Shown: positions 47,694-60,862 of the stretch, in pieces
Position numbering within the stretch: position 1 is the first letter of the stretch
Layout: the number at the start of each line of letters is the position of its first letter
Source of the DNA: Paragonimus skrjabini miyazakii
Lineage: Eukaryota; Platyhelminthes; Trematoda; Plagiorchiida; Troglotrematidae
Assembly (NCBI GenBank): GCA_014338405.1
Contig: JTDE01000461.1
Span: forward strand, 60,480 to 124,479
Length of the DNA stretch: 64,000 nucleotides
Direction of reading: 5' to 3'
The notes under the pieces: generated by a model
The model's input: only the letters and a program-made list of their open reading frames with translations
Told to the model about the DNA's origin: nothing
The model's database searches: none
Program-made: the position numbers and the translations under genes

Positions 47694-48062
47694 ATGCATA
47701 ATTCATCGTTTTTAAGTGGCGCATCTGGAGAGTACAATTCCCTCAGGAGGGAAAAGTGTGTTCTCAAAACCATTCCAATACACACCAGTGTAGATAGAAT
47801 GTTTCTGTGGAAACATGCGAAAAAACTTTTCCTTCTCCAATTTACTTCGAATAGTTGTTCGAGGAAACAAAGCGTTTTGTATGTTCATCAACATAACACA
47901 AAATGGTTAATTGAAGATAACTGCAAGTTCAAGCTGGAATTAGACCCTGAGTGTTTCATTGGTGGGAGCCAAAATAACAAAAAACTCGGAGATTCCCCCT
48001 GGTTAGTTCAAACTGTAAATAGCATGTCGTTTCATAATGGGCAGATTAGATTACCTCACTAG
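47694..48062 (+). CDS. Candidate 122-codon frame, unknown protein
   Basis: An ATG-led plus-strand frame of 122 codons ending in tandem TAG stops. An upstream CTGATCTAG acceptor would allow nine more codons. The composition is balanced (for example CKFKLELDPECFIGGSQNNK) and codons are protein-like, with six Cys and no signal peptide or membrane segment. It lies 260 bases after the end of the small Cys-rich candidate and could be an alternative last exon of it or a separate gene. No family is recognised. Confidence 0.4.
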   Translation: MHNSSFLSGASGEYNSLRREKCVLKTIPIHTSVDRMFLWKHAKKLFLLQFTSNSCSRKQSVLYVHQHNTKWLIEDNCKFKLELDPECFIGGSQNNKKLGDSPWLVQTVNSMSFHNGQIRLPH

Positions 48063-49205
48063 TAGCTAGTTGGAAATGCACTAGAGAGAAAATAATTACG
48101 GAATTTCATTGTTTACCATTCATATGGTGGCAATTCTATGAACTAACAACGCTGGGATACTGCATGATGAATAAATGTGTGTCGTGTTACAAAAAAATAT
48201 ATTTATTACTTAAAGTTATAGTTACAAATTGAGTGGAACGTTTTGAGTAAAACTGTACAGCTCAGAAATTTATTCATTTGGTCAATTCTTCGTCCAGTTC
48301 AATCCGTGTGCCATAATCTTCTGTCAAGAATAGGTAAAGCAACAATCATTGTAAGTATTCGTTTGGTTAAGATGATAGATATCAGTGAAAAACAACCGGT
48401 GTCTAATTTTAAATTTTATCGATCTACTTGTCTGACGGAGCTCGAGCAATTGAGTAGACAGGTAATCGTTCTTTTAAACAAGACAATCCGAGATTACCAA
48501 ACAACACTAAGTTCACAGCTTAACTATATCGTTAGGATTATTACTGAAGATACACGGATAAAAAGGTCAAAGGCTTTTCGGTAAAACGTTTACTGTGCAT
48601 GTGATTTGTTAGTAGGACTTCTGATCTGGACCGTTAATATATTTGCAAAAGCCGTTTTAGGAGGTCAAATTGAATGGACGAATAAAGACTGATTCTGCAT
48701 CAGTTTTAAGTTATTTCCCCATCAACTTGTAATAGATCACTTTGAGTCGCACCGCAATTGATCTGTCTGTAAATTATCTAGTGGAACATTATGTTTTTAA
48801 ATAAAATGAGGGGATAACCACTGCATAGCTGAAACTGAAATAACTGCATTGTATACGAGTTAAGACTGCCAGTTTCATGATCGACATTTGTTTGAAAGTC
48901 TAAATTGCACCACTGAAAATCGGCTGTTACAACTGATTAAACGTCAAATTAAAAACCGTCCATAGTTATTCGGTTAGACTGCCACAATTTTCTTCTCGTC
49001 TTCATTAGGCAAACAAGAAGAAAATTTGCAAACGTCTCCTACATTCCCAGATTTGCCAGCGACCCGTGTCAGGTGAATGTCATCGTAATTACAAACTGTC
49101 TGCAGCAAATAAATGGTAAACAAAAATCTTGTTTTTTGAGACTACTTAAATACACAACAGCGAATATAATAGCTTTCTGGCGCAAACGGACCTGCTTCGG
49201 CCACT
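48063..49205. other. Stretch without a supported gene
   Basis: AT-rich sequence. A plus-strand frame at 48243-48584 has AT-driven codon use and no splice support. Nothing else seen. Confidence 0.4.
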
Positions 49206-49472
49206 TCACCTAAAAACAAAATTCCTAACTTCAAAATCACGGTTCACACCAGCTGATAAATGGACAAATTGGATGTCACTGATCTTTTCCTTGCGAATTT
49301 CTGACAGTTTTGCCCCAATTTGATGCGGTAGTTGAAAGGTGACTATTACTGTAACTGTAGCAAAGGATAAGCACAAACGGGAGTGATTGTCAAACCCGAT
49401 CAAATGCAACAGTAACTCGTCGATTGAGCCATGCATCGCAATGAATAGAATAGTCAATAGAAGTGTAATCAA
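49206..49472 (-). CDS. Candidate exon with hydrophobic N-terminus, unknown protein
   Basis: Open for 88 codons on the minus strand with an ATG at 49434-49436 that is preceded in frame by hydrophobic residues (LLLTILFIAMHG). The rest is amphipathic and charged (AKLSEIRKEKISDIQFVHLS). A TTTTTAG|GTGAAG donor-like site lies at its end. It may be a membrane-protein exon; no family is recognised. Confidence 0.3.
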   Translation of the reverse strand: MITLLLTILFIAMHGSIDELLLHLIGFDNHSRLCLSFATVTVIVTFQLPHQIGAKLSEIRKEKISDIQFVHLSAGVNRDFEVRNFVFR

Positions 49473-49959
49473 CAGGATTATATTTGGTACCGTTCTGCTG
49501 GGAATACTTGTTTTTCTAGCCTAGGACGCTCAAACGTTTACTGCAGTCTTGATGAAATTTTGTTACGATTGATTTGCTGCTCGACCTATTTTGACTTGAA
49601 AACAAACGGTACTTAGTCTAAGACTGATCAGGTTACTGACTTGTGAAGACAACAAACACATGCACTGTCTCTGCATTTTCAAATGTCGACAAAAGAAATT
49701 TTTTAGTAATAAGTACTGCAACCGTATAGGCGTATAGTGACACGAAACTAAGTGTGATAATTCCTTGGAGCTTTATTTACAATTAAAATTTGTATGTTCA
49801 TGACATCCGATCTGTTTATTCACACACAACATTTTCTGATCCCCCTCATCACCGTCACATTCGGATGCAGTTCATCAATTTAATTATCCAGCCACAATAG
49901 AATTCACCGCTCCGAATTCTCTACCTTCGGCAGTCTTCTGTAAAACTTGCACACGTAGG
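49473..49959. other. Sequence before the assembly gap
   Basis: No supported gene. A slightly GC-richer tract at 49895-49958 borders the gap and contains a GTAGAG donor-like string on the minus strand; it may be the edge of an exon or repeat cut by the gap. Confidence 0.35.
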
Positions 49960-50059
49960 NNNNNNNNNNNNNNNNNNNNNNNNNNNNNNNNNNNNNNNNN
50001 NNNNNNNNNNNNNNNNNNNNNNNNNNNNNNNNNNNNNNNNNNNNNNNNNNNNNNNNNNN
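49960..50059. other. Assembly gap of 100 N
   Basis: Exactly 100 unspecified bases, the usual placeholder for a gap of unknown size. Open frames on either side cannot be joined across it. Confidence 0.99.
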
Positions 50060-51490
50060 GAAGGGCTGCCGGCCCGTTAGAATGCGAAGTGTCAATATTG
50101 TCCCTTGGGATAAAATGGGAAACGGTGTTATGACCAACTTCTCGTAACGAGCAAACATATTGTTGACATAGCTTCAATTATATTCGCATGACTCACTGAC
50201 TCAACAATGTCTGAACGTATCTTTCGTCTCTGTTTTCAGTCCAAACTCCAGTTGGTAGCTTTTCAGAAAAAGCGAGTGAAAAGAAATGTATCAATCTAGC
50301 TAAGAAATGAAATGATACCTCAGATCCTCTGAAAAACTATGCAGTTTTTCACGTGCAATTCTAAAGCCGCCTCTTTGGTTTCATAAATTTGGTACATTGA
50401 CGCACACGCTGATAATCAGTGAACACGCTATTTGAGAAGATTATTTGGCAAAATCAATCACGCGAAGGAGAGTTTGACTTGATTATGGACAATTCGTGGA
50501 AACTGTGTATATTAACGTAAAGCGTAGTATAAACAGTTATCTCTAATGGTCAGTCAATCACTGAGTGATGGTTTCGAATGAAGTGTGCGTAAAATTAAGT
50601 CAGGTAAACATGCACCATGGTTTCATAAGTGTATTGTATTGAATCAACAGGCCAAGTATGAACAATCACCAGATATTGGACAACTTTGCAGACCATTTCT
50701 TAAAGACAATCTGCTAAACTGAAAAACTGAAATCCGCGCATTAACATATTGTAACGGCCACGACATAATGTGTTAGGACAATACTTTTTCGACATGAAAA
50801 AATCAATGCTACGCCTTGAATACATTGTGCTAATTACAAAACTTCGAGACTCAAGTAGAAGGACAATGCAGATCATGGTTACAAATCAACACAGTTCAGC
50901 TTATTTAAACTCCAAACGCTGCCCAAGGCTGCAAAAGTAGAATAAACATTTTTTGTATTCAAATATGAAGTTAAACTTATTTAATGTTTCGGTAACTCTT
51001 ACTGAAAACTGATGGGGATAGTTAATCTGTGGATACTTACTCAAGGTGGAAATAGCTGCCACATAAACAACGCTTCTGAGTACAAGTAATTTGCCAGTTT
51101 CTGTCAGGCACCTGATCAGTTTTGATTTCTTCAGCAGTTTGAAATAGTGCCAACTAGATGCACCTTGAACTGCAGACTTTAATCGAATCATGTGAATCAG
51201 ATAAGTTGATAAGCTAATATTTGAAAAAGTCATGGCATCTTCTGAGACCAGCCACAGTTGTTAACTTATTGATCACTCTAGTGTTAATCTCATATAATCT
51301 TGCAAACAACTTCACTGTTCGGTTTCACCGACTGCATCCTCACTCAGCTGTATCGGCCGTGTACGTTGGATACGTTGGTTAGTTAGAAAGCGAGAGTACT
51401 GCACTTAAGAATTACGGTTTGAAATGCAAGAAAACGGCGAACACTGTATGCAATGCTTCTTCCAGGATATTTACTACCGTTTTCCGCAAT
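50060..51490. other. Stretch after the gap, no supported gene
   Basis: The first 60 bases are GC-rich and then the sequence returns to the AT-rich background. A 110-codon minus-strand frame at 50901-51233 has no splice or motif support. Confidence 0.35.
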
Positions 51491-51557
51491 AATAGTATAT
51501 ATAGTATATTGTGTATATAGTATATATATAGTATATATAGTATATAATAGATAGAGA
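51491..51557. repeat. TATATAG-type microsatellite
   Basis: Imperfect repeats of TATATAG/TAGTATA units, AT-rich and variable in length. A simple-sequence repeat with no other feature around it. Confidence 0.9.
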
Positions 51558-53197
51558 GCTGGTGAAATGTGGATGAATAAGTATATCCACGCTCAATTTT
51601 TATTAGTCAACACGGTCATTTACTAGACGCCACACAAATTTCTATTGATTTAACCAAAACCACGAGGATTGATGCATCACGTACATCGGTGTTTAAGTGT
51701 ACATTCAACCTGTACCGAAGCAAATAGTCCATTCGATATTGAAAGCCAGATGATTACGCTGCAGGTTACGGTTGTATTTAGCTGTACATCTACTGAAACG
51801 AACCGCAAATAAATTTACCCTTTGAGAATGCTACTAGTAGGCATAAATGCGGTTTTCGTAAAACAACATTTGGCTGACAGTGATTCGTTTCTGTGATGAA
51901 AGGTCAAGACCTGAATCAGAAAGCAGTATTTGATTTCACTATAGGATTTTAGTCAGTTAATGTCTACAAGCGTTTTATAAAACCTTGAGTAAAAACAACA
52001 GTGGGCACAAAAACATTTGAGTTTAGGTTTACAAGAACTAGTAATTTTAACTGTTGCGTGGGAAAAAGTGAATTCCCCACACTGTATATTTTAACTTCAA
52101 GTGACAAACTTAAGTCCACATCACAAGTTAATGTAGTTTTTTATTGTCAACTAAGTGGGGCTTGATGTTCACAGTAAATTATTGCGGAGGATGACGAAAC
52201 GAAAATACTTCGTTTGAAGGGCAGGAAAAACGTTGAGCATAAATCATTTCACATGCAAATTAAGGAACGAGAGAAGAAGTATATACAGTTGAAAATTACT
52301 GCTACTTGCATTAAGCGAGCAAAATCGAAAGTCATCTAATCAATAAGATATGGCGTTGTATTTATTGGGAGCAAATGAACTCCAACTTGCATTTGTTGCA
52401 GTGTTCTGGAATACATTCGATCCAAACCACTAAAGCCCCTACTCTACTGAGAAGATTTTGATCCCGAATAAAACAGACATAAGGCGACTCAATCGATAGT
52501 TTAGGAGCAGTAATTCAGAAGTTCATTGACAAAGAGACGACATATTGGAATCTCTCAGTCTATCAATTAAAATGCTTCGCTGAAACGTCAAAGAGTTTGA
52601 TTAAATGTGAACGTAAAATAACTCACTTTTGCAGTTTGCTGGTTTTTTCAGAACGATCAGGTTTATATAACTGAACATATGAGCATTACCCACCAACTTT
52701 GTTTTCATGCGGAGGGCTCTAGGTCTACCTGTGCTTAAATGATGTTTTCAGAGAGACAAGGGAAAAAATTCTGCAGGCTAGAAGTGATGGGATAACTGAA
52801 CATAGCAAACATGAGGGTTGATTTTTTCTCGATGTCATCAGGTAATTTAAGTATTACTAATAAATAGGCATGACTGATGGTTTGTACTGTTCATGACTGA
52901 AGTTTAATTTCCGACCATGTCAACTGTATTTGTTAGTGAAAAGCTCTGAGAAAATCAAAACTGAATCAGTGTTGTTTTATTGGAAGGGTTTGACTGAAAA
53001 ATATAAGAAAATACGAAAATTACAGTGGACCCTAATTGACGTTCCAATTATTTCAACCAAACTCCCACTTATTCTTCGGCTGTCAAGTGAAAAGAAATTA
53101 ACTCGAAACCAGACGCTTAATTTTCCGATTCTCACGCCATTTAATATATGTATTAACTGAAAACCTGGAGGTAAGAACCTTGTTTTTTGATACTCAC
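51558..53197. other. Stretch without a supported gene
   Basis: AT-rich, with short open frames. A GAG|GTAAGA donor string at 53170 on the plus strand has no convincing exon before it. Confidence 0.4.
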
Positions 53198-53283
53198 CAT
53201 TAACAGCATCAGATGTTGTTTCTTTACGCATAACAACACCCTCTGGTTTGGAGCGGCAACGAGAGATGTGCAGCAACGACACG
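53198..53283 (-). CDS. Candidate exon, unknown protein
   Basis: On the minus strand 86 bases end at a perfect donor (AATG|GTGAGTATC). The open frame reads SLLHISRCRSKPEGVVMRKE and on to SDAVN, basic and serine-rich. The acceptor (TGGTAG) is weak, so the upstream limit is approximate; the frame is open further to a TGA at about 53307. No family is recognised. Confidence 0.35.
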
Positions 53284-56200
53284 CTACCAGGTGACGTGTT
53301 TCAAAACTCCACAGCAGCCATCAGTATTCAGAGTGCACAGCCTACAAGCTCGTGTTTTTCAGCTGACAGATACCTTTGTACCGGATGACAAAACTGTGTT
53401 TTGTTTGTTTAGGCGACAAACCCCTTCTATTTGCCACATGTGATCTGTCGTAAAGCGTCACATGTAGTACAACTGCTACACGTGTACAAAAGGCAAATAA
53501 ACTCGTGAAGTGTCGCTTCAAACGTGTGGGGTAGACTTGATATCACTGCCTTAAGAAGATGAAACACTACGGCCAGACAAAAATGTATTTGCATGTTGTC
53601 CAAGAGTGTGTTAACACAAAGTAGTAGAAGCATGCACACATGGGTGCGAAACAACTTAAAACGAGATTCTACACATCTTATACAGACCAATACCTACGCC
53701 ACAAGCTTCTGGTTTAAACATGACATCAATGATTTTGGCCGACAGTTAGGGGCTTCAAAAGAATGTTAAACAGCCGCCATCTTATATACGTTGAACTAAC
53801 GTCAAAATCTGTTAACGAAGCATTGGAAATAGTTGGTAACAAGTCTTTGTTTAAATTGGAACAACGCTTCATTCAACTCTGATACATCCGAGAGTCGGTC
53901 ACTTTTACCGGACCTTACATCTGCATCTGTAACATCTTAGAGGAATCGTTAGCAGTTTTACTCCGATAGAACTGAGCCGTAGTCAACAATATCAATAAGT
54001 TAACAACAAGGGTTCATTTGGATGTCTTTCAACAATAAACTCAATTAGTGAATCTTGCGCTGTGAAGACAAATTTTCAATTAAAGTGGAATGTGTAGAAT
54101 TGATTACAGGAGAAATTGTAATCAAACGGAAAATTTTAATTGCAGAAGGCATCAAAACAATGGGGTCCAAAATTACTCGAAATAAAAATGAAAGCCACGA
54201 AAAATCGGCATACGTTTACCAGTCATGTAATTGCTGGATGAGTGATACAGAAGGTCACAAAACCATCCAGTTTGTCTTGTGGTCTCTTAATTAAAAAGTA
54301 ATCACCAGAAATGGACTCGTTTGACTGCATTGATTTTCCTCTTTCTGACCAAAGCTTCATACTTATGGCATTCTATGACAATCACAAGGCAAATTTGTTG
54401 AAAACCAGGGTACAGAACTCACATTGTGCTTAACCTGATCCACTAGGTGAAACGTTCAATCATGCTGACCTGGAATTAATAAGTTAGAATGAAACCTACA
54501 ATTCGACACTAGTAGATGTCTGGTTTCTGAGCGATATAAAACTGAGAATCGCAGCTTTTATACCACTAATAACAAACTTTGTCCCAATATTCTGCACAAG
54601 TCCCGCAATAGTTATTTTGTTCCAATTTTCAACATTTTGTGTGTCTGAAGTTCAATTTTGAATCACTCATCCCTTTTAGCAAAATTAAGTCGCGTTAAGC
54701 ATACGCATCCAGAGAGATTTCGAATGCAGCAGATATGTCTGGATGTGGTGGCGTAGATATCTATATAACTGACAAATTTTACTCCAGCGAAGCAATGAGC
54801 AAATAAATTATTTAACTTTGAATTGCTTTCTGTCAGCAAGTAAATGCGAAAGATAAAAATGATGAAACTTAATTTTCTGTCACGTGTGCAGACATGAATA
54901 TTACATGTAGTTGGAATAACCTGAGCTAATTCATAGGAGATGAGGGTAACACACCTAGTGTCAAGTCTGTTAGCAAATATGTGGCAAGCAATCAAGTAAT
55001 TGAACGCAATGTTATTTATGCTGGATAAAACACCCCCGCTACATTTAAAAATGTGTTTTGTTGGTGTTATGGTATGACTAATGAATTTGAAAAGAAACAT
55101 AACGTAGAGTGCTTTGGAATTGTACACTTACTGAAAACAAACGCTGACAGTAGCAAAGCAGCCAACCAATGAACAAGCTTGGGAGGTGGCTGCTGAACAT
55201 AATACATATAAAACTTTTTTCCCAAATTGATAATCAAATCACCGCAACCGAGAAATTGTTGCCAGATGTCTAAAACCAAGATGTTTGCCGAAGGATCAAG
55301 GTTAATTTTTGTAGTCGGCGGAAGCAGAACCATTTTACAACTGTTGTTACTGTGTGCAATGAAAAAAGGCAGAACAGAAACCAACCACACTGACTTCTGC
55401 AAACCACACTGGGTTAATTCTACAAAAGTAATTCGTGCTTGGCACTGAGTTGCATTATCCCATTATCTCCGAATCTGAAAAAAAGACACTTACAAAAAGT
55501 GACTGATGGTTCAAGTAGATATAACTGAGGGAAAATCAAGCAATTACGCTATTCATATCATTTTAGTTTATCTTTCTATTAATGCAAGATAACCTGGCTG
55601 AGCGAACAAACCTTAGTTTGTAGGTGAAATGCTTGTGAGTGAAAATGAGGATTCCTCAAAATTACCCATAAAATGTTCTGGTAAATTACATTTGACGAGG
55701 TTTTTGAATGTAAACAAGTAATCCGGCATATACTATTGTGAACTATCACACATCTGTCCTGAAACTTTATAGATTTAAGGCCTAAGTTCTCGTTGACTTC
55801 GAGAATAAAGTGTGACCAGCGATCTGGTTTAACAAATTGAATTTACGTCAGCTGACACGGTTTTTTACGTAGCCATAATATTTTTTTGTATTGATATTCT
55901 GTAATGTGTCACCTGCAAACAAAGCGACGAATAATTCACCTGTCAAAAAGGTTTAGTCAGCATATCAGCACTAACTCTCGGGGTGCGAATGTTACATTTT
56001 ATATATTTTTGGCATAAAACTGTTCTCAAATGAGCATTGTTTGCCTCAATAAAAATTTAGTTGTAATGAGTTTCTATCCACTCATCACCATCTCACGACT
56101 CAGCAAAGACGTCACAAGCGGTCAGCAAATTCTTACGCTTCTATTGCTGAATTTTAAATGAACTCATCCGGTGAGTGCTCTGAAGTACGAGTGTAAGTAT

Positions 56201-59026
56201 CCTCCGTCTCGCTCCCATGTAACTACGCAGTCGTGCCAGTTGTAAACTATTAATGTACAAGCCGTTAATATTGACGAACGAAGGTTTTTGAATATTCCAA
56301 ATTTCACGTTGTGTGTGACAACTCACTCTCAGTTGCGTTGATATTGTTACAGACCGAACACATCAGAAACCGACCAAATCAGGGACCGAGTGCATCATGA
56401 AGTGGTTGAAACACTGAGCTGGTGGAGAACAACTTGGTCATTGGTAATCGCGTCTCGACAGTGGGTCACTTATTAACTCATTATTCTATTCTAGCCACAT
56501 TTATCTTTAATTACCAGTCAGCGTAGTGCGCAGCAAAGTAAGAAACCCCAGGGATATTTGTGTACCTCAATGGACGCTATAATTTGTGACTATTTTCATG
56601 TCCACGCAGTGCTTGTCCCACTTTGTCTTATACGTCGAATATGAACGTTGTGCACTTGAAAGTAATGAAGGCGAATAAACTATAAACAAATAATAATATA
56701 CGTCATTTTATCTAAGTCAAAATGATGGGGTGATTACAGCATTTTATTTCTTAACACTTAAATTGTAATCAGAATCTGTTCCAAATAACTATCATTTCAT
56801 TGTTCATCATCAGTTGAGAGAAAAATAATCCTCTTTATGTAAATAACAAGATAGTCGTAGTTGTTACCCTCAGTACCATCTCCTAAACTTAAAATAAGTC
56901 CCCCGTGCCCATTTGTGTAGACAAGGTATGTGAAAATGTGCATGCAGTCATTTTCGGCATGCAAGAGTATGACCTAAACACGAGTTTTCTCAAAATGTGT
57001 GCCTTCGATCCCGTAAGTTGAATTTGCTTAAATACTTCCATATGGTTTAAACTGCATACGAAACAAAGTAAACTTGTTCGCCACAGTAAACAACAATAGC
57101 TTTGGGCTAAATAAAAAAGCTTATAATTAGACATTTTTCTGTTTCGTGAACTTTTGCTTCTTTTCTTTATTTTTAAGGGAATCATATTTGACAGACGTAA
57201 ATGGAAAGTTCCAAAAAGGCATCAGGTCTTGGTTACTGTTCTATGTTTGGGGGTATTTCTGGGGCGCCAGACATAACCTTCATTATCTGTGATTATTTCT
57301 CATGCCTCTTATTTAAACTTCTCACTTCCAGTCATTTAAGCGAAGTGTAATCTAACTAGTCGTGGTGTTGAACACAGTGAAAAATTTCAATGAAGATTCA
57401 TCTAGCACCTTTTTCTACCATATGGTTGGTTTGTTCCAGCAAGCAATAGAACCTGTATGGAGATGGCCAACAAAAACTTCAGCTCGACTATTCCCTAGAG
57501 ATTCAACAAAGATCATCCTGTTTACATTGTCGATCCATCTCAAAGACTACCACAAGCGTTTCGTAGATTCATCAACGCAATAGAAAATGACTGAATTTGA
57601 TTTGTACCGGACCGAAATTGTTATAAACAGATAAATTCAATTCCTGTGCCTGAAACGAGCAAATCAGCTTCATCTTGCCAGCCAATATTTAATTGATTAC
57701 TGTGACAAATTTCACTTTTAAAACAATGACCCTATTAGCGTGGACCATTAAAATCAGTTGACTGTCCGACTTTACCTCTAGGGTTGTGCTAATGGATTAA
57801 GCCTTGTCAGCAAGCAGTATACGCTGACCTCGTTATATTTCATGTGTATTAAAAGGCAGATAGAGTTCTTGCTTTGACTGACCATCAGATGTTTAACCCG
57901 GGATATCCGGAACAAGCAAATGTTTAGCATGCACTTTTTCAAGCAATTTCAGGTAAGTTATTTCACAAAAATAAACTTGATCGCTTAAATTTAATTTGCA
58001 GTCGCACTTCTCTTTCATTTTGATGAAAATCCGACATCAGGAAAACTAGTAATAAACCGGGTAAACGAATCTTTAAAACATTGCTATAGAGTGCATATTA
58101 CAGCCGTGATTCTTATAATGCCAGAAGAAATCAAAAGCCACGGGTAAAATAATTCTGAATGATTATTGCATTAACCAACACAACACCCACTTTTGTATAC
58201 CAACCATATTTTCTGCCCCTTCTCATCGGATCCGACTTTCTGCAGCAGCTGATTTTTTGTCTCCATGAGAACATTCGCCATTTTTATGAGAAATCTTGGA
58301 TTAACATTTTACTTGACTTAATGATTGAAAGGTTTTTTACTCGACAAGACTGTGAAACAGTCATTCTGTGTGGAGTTAGGATGGCTAAAGATTAGCACTC
58401 TCATTCTAATGTGATGGTTGATTAACTGAGAGTTAGCCACTCGAACGTTCCACGTTACCAGAAGAATATGCTAACAACAAATAGGCAAAAAGATGTGCAA
58501 ACAAAATGCACTGTGTTCGAATCAGCTGAAACAATTAGTTCTAGGGTAGTTTTGAAGGAGAGATGAACTACTGTATACAACAGAGGACTACGTCAGAAGA
58601 TAAGAACAACGGACGTCGGGAAACAGCTTCCACGCTAATCATAAAAGTTAGAGGGTGACTTGAGATCGATTATGAACAAGACCACTATATTTCACTACGA
58701 AACTTCCTACCATCGTTTCAATCACTATCAATTCGTCATGTCTTCCAACTCTCGTCCGATTCTTAAGAATGTCTCAACAATGTTTACTACTTCATCTGAA
58801 CTGCGTTTAATTTTTCTGACCACAGTTTACTCACTCTGGATCTGTGCTATGCTGTGCATCGTTCTTCTTGAAAGTTGGGAGCAGCTGGTTAATTAGGCCG
58901 TCAACTTTAGCAAACCAGGGTTGAACCACCATCAGTGGGCCTAATCCCAGGGCACATTCCAGAGACTTGTTGAACAGCAAGGGAAGCTTTTGCAAAGTTA
59001 TGAACAGCACGTTTTTGGAGAACAAA
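53284..59026. other. Long stretch without a supported gene
   Basis: About 5.7 kb. Frames at 54055-54294 (plus), 54663-55127 (minus, 154 codons) and 56889-57185 (minus) were examined. They are AT-biased in codon use and lack motifs or paired splice sites. No repeats or RNA genes are apparent. Confidence 0.4.
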
Positions 59027-59251
59027 TTAGGTTTTCCATTCTCGAAGTGCTACAACACTTGGTCTCGACAGTAAACGGTGTTTAGAGTGAAGATTTGGGA
59101 TGCCGTTGTTAGCGTTACCAACGTGAAAACACTTTTGCCAGTAGCCAAGAAAAACATTTTTGGTTCCCCCATCAACAGCTTTGTCGTCAGCAGTGGTCCC
59201 TGTGATAAAAAGAAACGCTGGCAGCCATTTCATCGCCATAATCTGCTGCAT
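59027..59251 (-). CDS. Candidate small secreted protein or first exon
   Basis: Seventy-four codons from an ATG to TAA on the minus strand. The start MQQIMAMKWLPAFLFITGTT resembles a signal peptide (basic residue, hydrophobic core, small residues at the end), followed by a polar sequence (ADDKAVDGGTKNVFLGYWQK) with one Cys. A second coding-like frame (58831-59025) follows in a different phase, so this may be the 5' part of a longer, possibly decayed gene. No family is recognised. Confidence 0.35.
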   Translation of the reverse strand: MQQIMAMKWLPAFLFITGTTADDKAVDGGTKNVFLGYWQKCFHVGNANNGIPNLHSKHRLLSRPSVVALREWKT

Positions 59252-59770
59252 GAAGCAAAGCGCGGCATTTTTAGAAGAAAAAACTGAAATTCATTGGGAC
59301 TTGGGAGCCAACTGCCAAGTAACTAACGCTGTTGCACAAAAATGTAAATATTTTAAAGTTGGTTTAAACTTCTTGAGGAATATTTCTTGATGATCATTCA
59401 ACAAAAGGTCCTAATAGTTATAAAATAACGCATGAAGTAACTTCATATAGAAAAACGGATAAAGTTATGAACCACTGCGGCGATACACAATTGAAGATAT
59501 TTTTCGCATTCTGTTTCTCCTGGGGAAAATATGCAGGCTGTCGTCTGGTAATTTCCAGCAGAAAACGACAGGCTCTGAAGAGTTTATGAGCAACCGAGGC
59601 AAGAGAGAGATTATGAATAGAACAACAACATAGTGAAAATCAGCATAAAACATGTGAGTATATTGTGGAAGTATGCTGATTTTTTAAATATTCGTAACGC
59701 TGTAACTTTTCCGTCCCAATTAGCGGCAACTCGATGGGAGAAAATGAAAGATGAAATTATTATTGAATAT
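59252..59770. other. Stretch without a supported gene
   Basis: Short open frames on both strands only; nothing supported. Confidence 0.4.
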
Positions 59771-60265
59771 TTATTTAGGTGTAGCACAATAGCTCAGAGG
59801 AAATAATTTTATGCAATTTTGAGGAACTAGCTGGAGTAGCGCAGTTTGTAATATACACAAACCGCTAAATGTGAGACTGTCGTCTTGAAACAGAAAGTTT
59901 CGGTCAGCATCTCGTTTAACTCTCTTGGAGGACAAATTTACGAAATAACACTTATTCCATAATAAGAGCATTCAGTATTTACTGCCTTTATCTCGAGAAA
60001 CTAACCGATTAGCGACCACTTCCTCCAACTGATATGTCTTATTATAAATGTAAACTGCGCAGACGTCCAATACATTTTTGATTTTATAGCAGACAATGGT
60101 CAGTTTTCGAAAAGATAGTACGACGTTATTTGTCGTTATTAATTTTAACGTACGACGAAAGAATAAAAAATTGCAATCTACGTTGAAACCGACATTATTT
60201 TTCTCATTAACTTTCTGGTCTGTTACAAATCGGACACGGTCGGGCTCAGTAGATTCTGTGCACAT
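59771..60265 (-). pseudogene. Unknown coding-like frame interrupted by one TGA
   Basis: A minus-strand frame of 164 codons from an ATG (60263-60265) with a single internal stop, TGA at 59972-59974, immediately followed in frame by ATG. The first part begins MCTESTEPDRVRFVTDQKVN, the second contains LSSKRVKRDADRNFLFQDDS. Both halves have protein-like composition and several Cys. The frame ends at TAA. Interpretations are a decaying gene, two exons with an undetected intron, or two chance frames. The protein is not recognised. Confidence 0.35.
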
Positions 60266-60862
60266 AGCTATGACTCACGCTATATGACCAGCGGAAACAC
60301 GTGGGATTTGTGAAAGACTGGCGTCTTACGACTCATCAGTGCGCAGAGAATGTTCGTTTGATAAGTAACAGGTCCCTAGAGAAAATATTAGGATGGGGGT
60401 AGCCTGTCTGAGTTGCTCAACATCATAATGTCGAGTCTTGTTACGGCTCCAATCTCCTATAGACTACTGGTTTGTTTCTCGTCGTAGGGCACAAGAACCG
60501 TTAACGCGTGTTATCTTCAGAGTAACCTCAGTAGTAATTTTATGACAGTTGTAAGTTCTACTCGGTAAGTTTGTTAGTGGTCTAGTATGAGGTGGCTTGT
60601 GCAACGGAGCTGAACTTGAGATCTGTGTACCAAATCACGTGAGACACTGTACTGGAGACACTAGGGTATTTTCTTCTATATAACGCCGTACCACATACAA
60701 TGACTGCTTTGAAAAGTAGGCTTATTCTGGGGTTACTATTTTGCGTTTCTCACAACACCCAACGAACCTCAACAGTTAACCAGTGTTGACGAACAGTCTT
60801 CAATTCAGAATTTAGTTTGACAGATATGAAAATATGTTTTGCTTCGTGAGTAAAACGTCGTA
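60266..60862. other. Stretch without a supported gene
   Basis: No exon, repeat or RNA gene seen. Confidence 0.4.

Noticed and set aside
54663..55127. 154-codon minus-strand frame
   Set aside because: Although long, composition is AT-driven and no splice sites, signal peptide or motif could be found. It should be searched before being dismissed entirely.
40291..60265. Idea that the TGA-broken frames are mitochondrial DNA copies (flatworm mitochondria read TGA as Trp)
   Set aside because: The peptides are charged and lack the hydrophobic profile and motifs of mitochondrial proteins, and no mitochondrial tRNA or rRNA is nearby.
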